Assembly: GCA_030068145.1 (NCBI GenBank)
Contig: JAPJBO010000169.1
Coordinates: forward strand, 186,001 to 250,000
Reading direction: 5' to 3'
DNA from: Diplonema papillatum
Lineage: Eukaryota > Euglenozoa > Diplonemea > Diplonemida > Diplonemidae
DNA: 64,000 bases
This document shows, piece by piece, positions 45,616-55,326 of this stretch (positions are counted from its first letter, which is position 1; every line of letters starts with the position of its first letter). Below the pieces are notes generated by a model. That model was not told the DNA's origin and did no database searches. It saw nothing but the letters and a program-made list of their open reading frames with translations. A program made the position numbers and the translations under genes.

Positions 45616-46252
45616 GGCTTTTGAACGCGAGGTCTTTCTCCTTTATTGTTATCATATCCCCGTTCATTTGAAATGGGCCAAGTGGTGTTTTCCAGCTGTT
45701 TTTTGCCTTTGAGTGTTCCCATGGAAAATTGTTGAAATGGGAGAGCGCGAACAACTGACTGCCCATTGACGGTGGTGTCCAATGTTGGTTGAGGTTAGAA
45801 TGCAGAATATCTGTAGCGATAGCCTGCATTAGGCATTGGATGACTACCTCTTTGATCGTACCGTGCCGTGCTTCTGACTTGCACTCATTCGAAACATCGT
45901 CTTCGCGCGGTCGCTTCGCGACCCTTCCTTTCCTTGCCGGTTTGCACGCTTCTGCGACCCTTGCCTTCGCTTTCACGGGCGGCGCTGGGCACTTCTTCTT
46001 CCGTTGGGGGGTTGTCGTCTTTCGTCTTCGCTTTACCGGCGCTGATGCCTTCCTTGCTGGTGACGGTGTAATTGGCGGGGCACGTATCGGTGTAGCACAC
46101 GCGCACAAGTCGTTGCGTGCCTGGTTGTTGTAGCAAACCAATGCAGGAAATACAATGGTGGTTCTCTTCGTACACTTTGTCACACCCGATGGGGCGCGGA
46201 GCGATGCATTTAAGTGTACGAGCGAAAGCATGGCTGATATCCGCAACAGCAC
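45377..46252 (-). CDS. Possible third, minus-strand ORF of the transposon
   Basis: Between ORF1 and ORF2 the minus strand encodes a very basic segment (PQRKKKCPAPPVKAKA.. ARKGRVAKRPREDD) that continues to QAIATDILHSNL. Both parts recur in diverged copies at 172-425 and 21,704-21,976 with some synonymous or conservative changes. A different minus frame (45,885-46,472) holds a Cys-rich, zinc-finger-like segment (CDKVYEENHHCISCIG, VCYTDTCPANY). The gene may be spliced or frameshifted. Frame boundaries are uncertain and the edges overlap ORF1 and ORF2 antisense. Confidence 0.35.
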   Translation of the reverse strand: MLLRISAMLSLVHLNASLRAPSGVTKCTKRTTIVFPALVCYNNQARNDLCACATPIRAPPITPSPARKASAPVKRRRKTTTPQRKKKCPAPPVKAKARVAEACKPARKGRVAKRPREDDVSNECKSEARHGTIKEVVIQCLMQAIATDILHSNLNQHWTPPSMGSQLFALSHFNNFPWEHSKAKNSWKTPLGPFQMNGDMITIKEKDLAFKSLTFFVFCKLFPSARKPDEFVWGQLGEPFVSQSSSCSSLWPPSALREALSLSSSRPFGATGNIAESARRTSWGCSTDHSR

Positions 46253-48515
46253 CGCCGCGATTGGTTACATTCCCTCTGCAAGGTATTTGCGGGTTGCGAC
46301 GGGCCCACCGTTGACTGTCCCGCTGGCTGAGTGCCCGGTTATTGCGGCGAACCAATTCGGGGTACTGGAGGACGGATACTCTGTTCTGGTTGAGTGCGAG
46401 AGACGTTATGTCGCTGGCAGCCAGGAAGCAGACGACACACGGTTGCGCACCCTCGTAGATGATCTCATGCACGAGCGGGTAAGCATCAGGCGTATTCCTG
46501 CAGTGCTGGAAAAGACGTGTGGCGTAAAGGTGTCTCGTCGGCGCGTCGAAGAGATCTGGGCCTTGAACCTAGTCTCGCGAGACATGGAGTTCTTGAAGGA
46601 AACCCAAAACTGCAATGTCGCCCTGCAGTTCGATACTGGGCCACGAGACCCGGCTTCGCAATGGGCCGGTGGCCACTTTACAGCGACATGGAAAAACGAT
46701 GAAGGAAGAATCCTGTGGCACCACCTCGACGTCCACATCACATGCCTTAAGCACGGCGATGCTGTCAATGATATCATCCAGAAGATGATTCAGTACTTTG
46801 CGAAGTTGACAGACGAACTGATTGCGTTGAATGTACTGGACGAGGAAGCCTCATTTGGGCAAGACCGTTTTTGTGTCGTGTATGTCGATAGGGGTGCTGC
46901 TCTAGGTGGATTCGCGTGCACGCGGGTCTTTGAAGTTGTCCACCGCATGCACCGGGTTGCCACAGCAGCGATCTCGTCGCTTCGCTGTGAGAAGGAGACG
47001 AAGGCTGTATGCCAGGCCGCAAATTACGTCAGTCAGTCTCCAGAGTTTCAGGAATGGCTTGCCGCCGAATACAGCATTCAAGAGGTCAAGGGGTTCTTGT
47101 GGCAGCGCGCCACACTCGGCAGGTTTGGCACTGCATGGGCTGCTGCGTTCTGCATGAGTGCCATTGTTGGAAACTCGGGAAAGTCGGTACTTGAGTTGCT
47201 GCTCGTGTTCTTCGGTAAGTTCCCTGAGATGGTATCGCAGTCATCTGCGAAGACAAACGTCCTGCACCGCTTAGGGAAGCAAGATGCTCAGACTACAGTT
47301 CGCAGGCTGGGTCTAGGCTTCGCCCTTGTTGTGTACCCTTTCTTCAGAGCTCTGTGGGGGTTTGCTGATGGAAATCACACAAACGACACATTCACGGTTG
47401 GCATCGTGAAATCACTGTTTTCAAGTTTGGCCATCGTTGCGATGAAAGCAGACGCTGCGAGAATGGTGCGACGTAGGGAAACTGTGCTGGGTGTTCCTCA
47501 GGAATGTCGGGTCACACCTGAGACGCTGTCGTGGAAGACAACCATACCCAAGGAATTCACCCCCGATCCCGAAGCAGTGACGCAACTGAACGCCGACCTT
47601 CCTGACGGTGTCGTACGTCACGGAATTGGAAAGTACTATGGAGTTCAAGGCACTTCGTCTCGGGCGATCACCTCACTTTCCGACTGCAACACAAGTGACG
47701 TGGCTTTTCTGAAAGGCTTGCTGCACCACACAGCCTGCGGTTTCATATTGGAAGTACAAAGGTTTTGCACCCAGGAAGACCCCTCTGTTCCGCGCCCTGT
47801 AGCGCTTGGCCCATCCCTGGTCGAAGGCACGGTCGGAAAGCTGAAGCGAGAAATAGCGGAACAGGGAAACCGGCGGATTCGAGACATTTGCTGTCGCGCC
47901 AAGTTGTGCACCGCCGAGCGGCACCTCCCCATCCACGGTGAGCCGTCACTTCGGGTGCAAAGATGCCTCGAAAATACGGTGGCGTCAGCAATCGAAAGCA
48001 TCCATGATCGCAAAGTACGCCTGGGGCGCTTGAAGTTGGACTACCTCGCCAAGAAAGAGAAGATAGCCGATAAAGCTCGCAGGAGAAAGCAACGACGGGA
48101 GGCGTACCGCCAAAATGTGGAACTGCGGTTCGATTATGACACCAACTGGCCGAAGAAGCTCCTCATCGAGCAAGCTGACGCTCGCCGCCTCACCGCGTCA
48201 CAGAAGATGAACAAGAAGGACGTGGTCTCCCGCATTCAAGGGTGCGATGCAGGAAGTACGAACGCGGAGCTTCTTGCTTTGGCAAAGAAGCGCGGCATCA
48301 GCAGAGTTGGTCCTTCGAGCACAACACCCACCCTGCTCAAGAAACTGCAAGAGTATGACGACAAGTTGCCGCTGCCATCATCGGTGAAAGACTCCATGTT
48401 ACCTGTCGATGATGGCAACGAGTCTGTGTCGGAGGATGATATTGAAGACGGACACTTAGAGAGCGATGGAGACAGCGACAACAGCGACCGCCCTAAACGA
48501 AGACGTCAAACATGA
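46155..48515 (+). CDS. Transposon ORF2, candidate DDE-type transposase of unrecognised family
   Basis: 786 residues from ATG 46,155; ATG 46,230 would give 761. An N-terminal region with a helix-turn-helix-like segment (RIPAVLEKTCGVKVSRRRVE) is followed by two candidate acidic strands, FDTGPRD and CVVYVDRGAALGG, spaced about 110 residues apart as in DDE/RNase H-fold transposases. Hydrophobic and Cys-containing helices follow (GLLHHTACGFILEVQRF), then a long basic coiled coil (KKEKIADKARRRKQRREAYR) and a SAP-like segment (TNAELLALAKKRGIS.. TPTLLKKLQEY). The tail is very acidic, then RPKRRRQT. It is intact, so the element may be recent or active. The third catalytic acid cannot be assigned by eye. 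Confidence 0.75.
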   Translation: MVVLFVHFVTPDGARSDAFKCTSESMADIRNSTAAIGYIPSARYLRVATGPPLTVPLAECPVIAANQFGVLEDGYSVLVECERRYVAGSQEADDTRLRTLVDDLMHERVSIRRIPAVLEKTCGVKVSRRRVEEIWALNLVSRDMEFLKETQNCNVALQFDTGPRDPASQWAGGHFTATWKNDEGRILWHHLDVHITCLKHGDAVNDIIQKMIQYFAKLTDELIALNVLDEEASFGQDRFCVVYVDRGAALGGFACTRVFEVVHRMHRVATAAISSLRCEKETKAVCQAANYVSQSPEFQEWLAAEYSIQEVKGFLWQRATLGRFGTAWAAAFCMSAIVGNSGKSVLELLLVFFGKFPEMVSQSSAKTNVLHRLGKQDAQTTVRRLGLGFALVVYPFFRALWGFADGNHTNDTFTVGIVKSLFSSLAIVAMKADAARMVRRRETVLGVPQECRVTPETLSWKTTIPKEFTPDPEAVTQLNADLPDGVVRHGIGKYYGVQGTSSRAITSLSDCNTSDVAFLKGLLHHTACGFILEVQRFCTQEDPSVPRPVALGPSLVEGTVGKLKREIAEQGNRRIRDICCRAKLCTAERHLPIHGEPSLRVQRCLENTVASAIESIHDRKVRLGRLKLDYLAKKEKIADKARRRKQRREAYRQNVELRFDYDTNWPKKLLIEQADARRLTASQKMNKKDVVSRIQGCDAGSTNAELLALAKKRGISRVGPSSTTPTLLKKLQEYDDKLPLPSSVKDSMLPVDDGNESVSEDDIEDGHLESDGDSDNSDRPKRRRQT

Positions 48516-49211
48516 CATCGTTGATGCAGGTACAGATATTCTGTGACATAACCAGTACAATCTAACTGACAGCACACTTTGCTGGGGCTCGATTTCGGGA
48601 TGGGTAGCTGTCAATTTTTTGTCTCGTTTCTTTCTTTTTTGGTTGCAGGAGAGGCAGATTTTTGGTGCTCCAGGCATGCAGAGACCAAACCGACAGCCCT
48701 GCGCAAGTAGTTGGGTAAAAAGCGAACTTTCACTATAAGAATAATTTTTGGACACCCCTTAGTACGGCAAGACTACGGAAGAAGTACGGAAGAACTACGG
48801 AAAACTGGAGGGCGGATCACACCATAATAGGTACTCGAACACAATATTATTTCGGAATACAGTAGGTACTCGAATACAATATTATTTCGGAATACAATAG
48901 GTACGCTGAAATGGGGGTTTCGGTGAGCATTGTTTCGGAATACAATACTATTTGTCCCCAGTGGGGTTTGCAGGGGGTTCCACGGGCTTCCTCTCGCGAG
49001 AGCACCTTCTTTTGCAGAGTTATAGTTCGCTTGAGAATCCGGGATTTTAGAGTCTCCGGGTGGGTTTTCGAGAGAAGTTCAATGTGGAGCACTCCTGAAG
49101 CCGAAACTTCAATCATACTACTTGATTTCGCTATCTGTGGCATTTTCCTCAGGTCAGGGATCAATAATTCCTAAGGCCCGCACCCAAACAAAAAGAAAGG
49201 GCTCGCTTTTT

Positions 49212-49290
49212 TTAGCCCGTGGTCCAGCGGTCACCACACCCACATGTGATGCTGAGGGTGCTGGTTCGATTCCTCGGCGGAGTGGTTTTT
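49212..49290 (+). other. tRNA-like remnant
   Basis: TGGTCCAGCGGTCA (A-box-like) is followed 40 bases later by GGTTCGATTCC (B box), but acceptor, D and T stems do not pair. Similar isolated B boxes lie near 31,410 (GGTTCGATTCCC) and 50,600 (GAGTTCGAATCCC). Probably tRNA-derived repeat debris rather than functional tRNA genes. Confidence 0.4.
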
Positions 49291-49367
49291 CAAAAGTCTG
49301 ATATGCCATCTGGGGGCCAGATTTTTGGGGGACAACTCCCATTGTAGTACACTTCCTTATGTTTGTG

Positions 49368-50762
49368 CCCATTCTCGAACACTATTTAACTTTTTGCCCA
49401 TTCTCGAACACTCGCTAACTTTTTGCCCATTCTCGGTAACTTTGTGCCCATTCTCGAACACTATTTAACTTTTTGCCCATTCTCGAACATTCCAGTTTTT
49501 GTGGTGAAAATGTCACTTCCCCGAGACATTTGCCTCAAGTTTCACCGCGAGAACAGCTGCGTTCACTGATTCGAAGACGGTACCCTTGCTAACTTCAGGC
49601 CGCAGCCTCTTCGGCATCTACACTCGGTTCTTGGTTGCTTCAAGCTCTTCTACACGTGACGGTGGTGTGCGAGCTACCCTGTTTAAAAACCCGGCACAGA
49701 CTTCACTGAGTTTGCTCGTCTTGCTTGCAAATTGCGCGGCGGCCATTGAGTGACCTTAGTTCACTGACCTACACCAGGAGAAGCAGCTTGCAAACTTTGC
49801 AGCAAAGTGATTCAAAAAATTTGACCGAAATTTTTTGGGTCAAAAATTTTCGGTCAATTTTTGGGTCAAAATTTTTGGGTCGAAAATTTAAGACAAAAAT
49901 TTTGGGTCAAAAATTTAGGACAAATTTTTTGGGTCAAAATTTTTGGTCAAAAATTCGGGGTCCAATTTTTTTGGTCAATTTTTTTTCAGAGTTGAAGTGG
50001 CGGTTACACTTGGCACATGGCTGCATGATAGCAGGAGAATGGCTCCTGCCATGCGCCCTGGCGGCTCGCCGGCAATTCCAGTCTCTCTCTCAGCCTGCCA
50101 GCCTGCGGCAGGGAGGACAAGATCCAGTCACCATCCGCCAGCTCCTGATTATTTTCAGACGACTGGCACTTTTTCTTTGCAGCTTCTACTGTAAGAGTAG
50201 CATCACTCAAATCTTGATTGGCTGCGGCGTTACTTACCGCTCTGAGTCTCTCCCGCTCCTCCTCTGGAGTCATTCGTGACGTCGCGCCCGTCGCTGGTTA
50301 CTACTCGTGGTAAAACAGTGGCTCTGATTCTGAAGAGGTTTCGGCACAGAATTAGGAAGCGCTACAAGTAGAACGGGCTGGTCACTCGCGCATACCTGAA
50401 TTATGCACGAATCTGTGTTTAGAAAACCGTTTACCCGTAGTCTGCGGTGTCAATGACCCAGTGCGCAACCAGGATACCGAGCCGGGACGCAGCAGCCAAC
50501 CACAATGCTGGCACCTTGTTCGAGGAACGGATCCGACGGAAATCGGAATCGGAAATGGCGAACCCAAAAATGGCTGGGATTTTTTGGATGTATGGGTGGT
50601 GAGTTCGAATCCCACCCTGGGCAATTTTCAATGTTCGAGAATGGGCAAAAAGTTAGGCGACTGTTCGAGAATGGGCAAAAAGTTAAAAAGTGTTCGAGAA
50701 TGGGCAAAAAGTTAGCGAGTGTTCGAGAATGGGCAAAAAGTTAAATTGTGTTCGAGAATGGG
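49368..50762. mobile_element. Fold-back element with arrays of GTTCGAGAATGGGC arms
   Basis: The left arm (49,368-49,492) has five copies of CCCATTCTCG spaced by TTTAACTTTTTG. The right arm (50,628-50,762) has five inverted copies of GTTCGAGAATGGGCAAAAAG. About 1.1 kb separates them, including an AT-rich tract (49,806-49,990) of repeated TTTTTGGGTCAAAA. No transposase seen; no clear target duplication. Confidence 0.85.
49806..49990. repeat. AT-rich TTTTTGGGTCAAAA tandem tract
   Basis: Roughly ten degenerate 15-20-bp units (AAAATTTTTTGGGTCA and variants) inside the fold-back element. Very low complexity. Confidence 0.85.
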
Positions 50763-50940
50763 AATTAGCCCGATTTTTGGCTACATTGAGTGTAGAAAAG
50801 GTGCCCATACATGCCGCGGTGTAGCTCTTTCCACCCCACAAAATATTTGCCAAACTTCCTCCAATGTTGCCCTGCAAGTGCCTGCACCCAGACTATCAGC
50901 ATCCAGACTGTTTGAAACCCCCGGTTTTCTCTATCCTTCC

Positions 50941-50973
50941 CCTCCAAATACAATATTATACCTATTGTATTTG
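50941..50973. mobile_element. Compact palindrome related to the 43.8-kb repeats
   Basis: CCAAATACAATATTATACCT and its inverse TATTGTATTTGG sit back to back. The AAATACAATA termini match the outer repeats of the large transposon, so this may be a fully collapsed relative. Confidence 0.6.
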
Positions 50974-50979
50974 GGCCCC

Positions 50980-53300
50980 GTAAGCACGGGGCCACTAGGG
51001 TCAACTCTTCGAAAAAGAGACGACCGCATCATCCGGGCTCGGTGGACATGGTCAACAGGATCGTCAATGCGTCGCCACTTCAGATCTCTGCATCCGGGTT
51101 GCGGAATGTACACGCATTCCCTTTCATCAATCCTGCACGGCCGAGCAAGCTCGTCGGTGGCAGCTTTGAGGCAAGCAATTACACCTTGCCTCAGGACCGA
51201 CTGCAGTGTCTCGCCGCGGCGTGCGTTTTCGTGTTGGATGCCCGTGTCCTGTCGGGTTTTCTACAGCTGAAGGTCCGGTGGTTTAGAGTCTCCGGTTGAC
51301 CATTGAGGCTGGTAGCGAGTAGTAGTGATGAGGGCGACGACGTGGCTACCACGACATCACCGACAGAATTATCGCCAAAGATCTGCAGCTTGCGGAAACA
51401 GAGCAAGACGTGGCGGGATTGTCGCGAGGCGGTATGAGAACGGGCTTCGGCTTCACCGCCGCTGTGTCGATCTTCAACGAGAACAGGGCGCGCTACCACG
51501 AAATCACCGCAAGGGTCGCCAAATATCTGAAGTTTGCGTAAGCAGACCAAGACATACAGCTAGCAGCAGGGCTGTGACTACCTGTGGCCGACACGGACCC
51601 AACGGTGCCCTACGATCTTCCGGTGGTTGAGCCCCGAGCGAACATCATAAATCCCATCGATTCTGATATGATCGACACGATAAAAAGGGTCACGCGGGAA
51701 TCGAGCCGCATGACCCGCTCAGAAGCCCCTGCTTGTAGTGAAGAGCGACCTGACAGCGCTCATTTGCCTCTTGTTGAAATCACAGCTCCCTTCAACTTGG
51801 ACTACAAGCACACTCAACGCACATTGGCAGATGTCTCACCAGATGAAGACGTACAGCGCGCACAGCATCGAGAGGCAGAGAGGGGCAGTCACGCATGCGA
51901 TTCAGTCCGCGGGATCCGGACGCGGGTCCCTTTACCTTCGCACGGACCTCTCCAGGAGCCACCGGCAACTTCCCCGAGAACACCCGCGAGACACAAAAAG
52001 GCAACGAAGAGGGCGGGCATGCTCAAGAGAACTCAAAACACACAATACAAAAAAAATAGAAGTGGAAAGGAAATAAGCAAGAAAAGTAAAAAAAAAAAAT
52101 GAGCGCGTGGAGGACAACACTTCCAGCGCTCAACTTTCTCTTTTTCCGTCTGTAGCATTGTTTCTTTTCTTGGTTTGCTCCTTTCTGAAAGGCTTTCATA
52201 CAACCTACTACTACTACTTGTGCAGTCTATCGTCAGAGATTGTTGCTGCGTATCAAGTGTGAACTAATACTTGTCTGCTCATCATGGGGCGGGGCGGCGG
52301 GGTGTGGTGACCTGCCGCTGTGGAAGAAGGCAATTGACGGTGCAAAAGGCGGGAGGCAATGGAGGGGGAAAGCTTCTGCGAGCCGGCCTGGAAGAAGTCC
52401 TTATGACCTCTCTCTCAAACGCCTCCCGCCATGTGCTCGGATCCACACGATTGCGAGCTTCACGACGCAGCAACGTGCACCCCGGGGGCCCGCAAATGGT
52501 CTGCGGGAAAGGGACCCGAAGAAGGCCACACCCCACACGCAACGAACCCCGCCAGCCGAGGACGGGCAGGCCACCACCACCACTACAGGTCGGCATCGGG
52601 AAGACAGACTGGAAGGAGAGCGCGCAGCGGGAAAGCTTCCGCACTTGCCCGCTCGGCTCTATTCCCGGCTGCCTGTAACCTATCTGTTTCCCGAATGCAG
52701 AAGTGGCAAGGCGAGAGAACGGCGACGTTGGGGCAGGTCTTTAACGCTGATCCCGCCGAGAGAGCCAGCAGAACCCCCTCAAAGAAAGAGATACTTCGGC
52801 AACTGGTCTGCGACCCTCTTACACTACAAGAAACAATCTTACTTTTAATGTTTAGGCCGTACAGTCTGCCTTGCATGCATGTTCGATGCTAGCATCAAGT
52901 CTACTTGCACGGGGAGGAAGGGGCATTTTGAGGTTCAAAAGCGAGTCTCCGATCGGAAGCCTTTAGATGGAAGGTCCCAACACCGGGAAAAGCTACGTGA
53001 AAGGATGCTGAGTTCCGTGCCTGCGCGCTCTCCTTTTTGGGTGATTTTCAGTGTGCGAACGTGTGGACCGAATACGAGCAAGACAAACCCTCAGTAAAGA
53101 CGGGTTGACCCTCGACCGTTTTCGGACCGCGCTGTTCATTTGTAGCGTTGCAAGCGTTCTTCCCAAGAAAGACAGCAATGCCGGGGATGCGCCCCAGCGG
53201 AGCGCCCTGGAAAGGTTTGAAGAGCATGTCTGGGGTTGTCCCCCCTGCAGCCGTTGGAGATCTTTCGGGAATGCTCCCTTCTCAGATCCCCCCCCCCCTA
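50980..53300. other. No gene seen; one dispersed repeat
   Basis: A GATGCTAGCATCAAGTC repeat lies at 52,879-52,905. Frames at 51,584-52,102 and 52,240-52,848 have no recognisable domain and no partner exons. Confidence 0.45.
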
Positions 53301-53302
53301 GG

Positions 53303-54122
53303 GCAGTGAAGCTGGTAAACGTTGAGTAAACGCGTTTACTCCAAAATGAGTAAACGTTAACGTTTATAAACGGTAAACGTTTACGTTTACTCGCGGTAAA
53401 CGTTTACTCGCCTACAGAGCACGGTTAGACCATACTTGGCCTCCTGGCGCAACCCATGTTCCATCAGGCTGTCCATCTCTTTTATGGCGTTGTCAAGCAT
53501 CACCCCACCGAGTTCTTCGGGCGTTGGGGGGTGTACTCATCGTGTGCTGATAGCCCGCACAGGACTGAAACCATGGTCAGGAACGAACAACCAGTAGCCT
53601 TGTTAAACCCGATGGCTTCTTCATAGAAGAAGTCCCTGATGGCTTCGTGGGCGTCCACTGCAGTGGTCGCTCGAGTGAGGAATGGCACCATATCCAGCTG
53701 CTTCGTCTTGGCTTTCTCGTTTTTCTTCTGCTGCCTTCAGCTTGATGAGCCACCATGGGATCTTTTGGGGCGCAGCCGCCAATGCCGCTGCCTTGGCCGA
53801 GCAGGTGCTCAGCAGAGGCGGTGGAGAAGGCCTTGTCGCAGAACTTGCAGGTTACCTTGTGCATCTTCGATCCGGGTACGTGAATGTCACCCCCTCCCAG
53901 GCGTCTCCTTTGCGCTTGTTCGCCATTTGGGGCGAAAGGTGCGTCTGGATATTTTGCTTAGTCGCTCCTCTTTCCTGATAGATTGCATTTCCAGTGGATG
54001 CCGCCCTTGATACAGTATACGCTTACACAACGTTTACTCAACGTTTACTCAACGTTTACTCCAAAATGAGTAAACGTAAACGTTTATAAACGGTAAACGT
54101 TTACCGTTTACCTGGAACACTG
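53303..54122. mobile_element. hAT element with GTAAACG sub-terminal repeats
   Basis: Ends are CAGTGAAGCTGGTAAACG (left) and CGTTTACCTGGAACACTG (right, inverted), giving CAGTGnnnCnGGTAAACG TIRs as in hAT elements. Both ends carry dense GTAAACGTTTAC repeats including the shared CCAAAATGAGTAAACG. The inside encodes remnants of a hAT transposase on the minus strand. Flanking octamers do not match, so the target duplication is lost or the ends are misplaced by a few bases. At 820 bp it is an internally deleted copy. Confidence 0.82.
53420..53864 (-). pseudogene. Broken hAT transposase N-terminus
   Basis: Frame 1 (53,864-53,577) begins with a BED-type zinc finger (KVTCKFCDKAFS, then HLL and a further Cys). 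The continuation is in another frame (about 53,691-53,420) with AIRDFFYEEAIGFNKATGCS, which matches the hAT pattern of A-I-x-x-F-F-Y-x-x-G-I-x-F-N. The two frames overlap around 53,690, which implies a frameshift. The catalytic core and dimerisation domain are absent. Confidence 0.75.
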
Positions 54123-54290
54123 GGTCAAAAGGTCTTTTTTTGCGTCAAAATGGTGACATTTTCAGCCTGTAGACTTAACGGCAGTTTAAGGCTAAAAAAA
54201 CATGCAACCCGCCTCAGAAATGCCCGGAAACGTGTTTTTGGGGGAAGTCTCATGGAAAATGGCCCAGGGGGGGTGTATCAGTTGATGGTT

Positions 54291-55148
54291 TTAGGGTGGA
54301 CACCGTTTGGTACCGGCTAGCAGCCTGTGTGTGTGCTTCACTGTTCATACCGTGCAAAGATGAGACTACAATCACGTACAGGCAGCCACAAATGGAAGCA
54401 ACAAAAGGGCGAACGACACCCAGGAGGAAGGCAGCTATGAACGTTGCTCGTCTGGATGGTTAACAACGTCCCTAATGTCCCAAAAGGTTCTCTGTCGCGT
54501 GCATCCCTTCAACAACAACGTTGGGATCTGGAAAATCCCACTACAGATGAGAGCATCTCATTGTTTTTCTCGGAAAGACATCGAACTTTGTGAATATCGC
54601 TCTCTCAGCAGAAGTTCGGGGAAGAGCTGCTGCCTGCGGTGTCAACAACACCTCAGCTTGCGCAAGACCCAGTGTCTTTTATTCAAGTTCGCCTTTCGTA
54701 CACCACCCCGAAGGGGTCGCATTGCACACGCACGGAAGACAATACTGGTCACCGGGGTGTATCTCTGGTACCTAACCCCAACGCACGTTGAGCTTGAACA
54801 AAAATAGAAAACTGGACTTGAACGAAAAGGTTCGGCGGTGGATTTATAGGACTGCCACGACATAGCAGCTCAGGGCAGGGTATCTGCAGCTTGCGGTAGC
54901 ACGCTACACGACACAGGCCACTACGAAAGCGCTGATGTCAAGGACTCGAGGGGGCGGCACGTTACGAAGCCGTACCTCATTGAGTCGCTTGTACGAAGCC
55001 CCACCATCCCCAACTCTCAGGAAAGTCTTTTGAGTAAAAACACATAGGTTTGGGCAGTGTTGTTTTCCTTCTTCGGTTCATGCTGTCACTATTTTTGGGG
55101 TTGTCACCTAAAAAGAAGAACACCGGTACCAAACGGTGTCCACCCTGA
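54291..55148. mobile_element. DNA element with 25-bp TIRs
   Basis: TTAGGGTGGACACCGTTTGG (plus TACCGG) at 54,291-54,316 is inverted at 55,123-55,148 (CCGGTACC, AAACGGTGTCCACCCTGA). 858 bp, no transposase recognised. Flanks also share inverted AAACATGC / GCATGTTT and CAGAAATGCC / GGCATTTC blocks, so it may be the core of a larger inverted repeat. Confidence 0.8.
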
Positions 55149-55326
55149 GTCCAAAAATTGGGCACTCGTAAAAAGGCCTTTTCGGGGCACTTCAGCAGCC
55201 AAAAAGCATGTTTTAGGCATTTCTATACGGTTCTGGGGTGGTTTGCCAAATTGTATTGCCTTTTAGGAGCCCCTATGTGGTTCCCAAAAAAAATGACCTA
55301 TTTTGACAGCTTTTGACCCCCCCTAG

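Larger units (their letters stand above)
43838..48905. mobile_element. Nested DNA transposon: outer repeats and TIRs
   Basis: Layers from outside in: (1) about 35-bp units GGTACTCGAATACAATATTA..TTCGGAATACAATA, two copies at 43,838-43,917 and two at 48,826-48,905; (2) GGTGTGATCC at 43,918-43,927 against GGATCACACC at 48,814-48,823; (3) a 49-bp direct repeat at each side ending ACTACGGAAGAACTACGG; (4) AAGGGGTGTCCAAAAA at 43,981-43,996 against TTTTTGGACACCCCTT at 48,745-48,760. Either a transposon landed in a small TIR element sitting in a repeat, or these are layered termini of one element. Confidence 0.85.

Noticed and set aside
49212-49290. Functional tRNA gene
   Set aside because: A- and B-box-like motifs are present, but acceptor, D and T stems do not pair.
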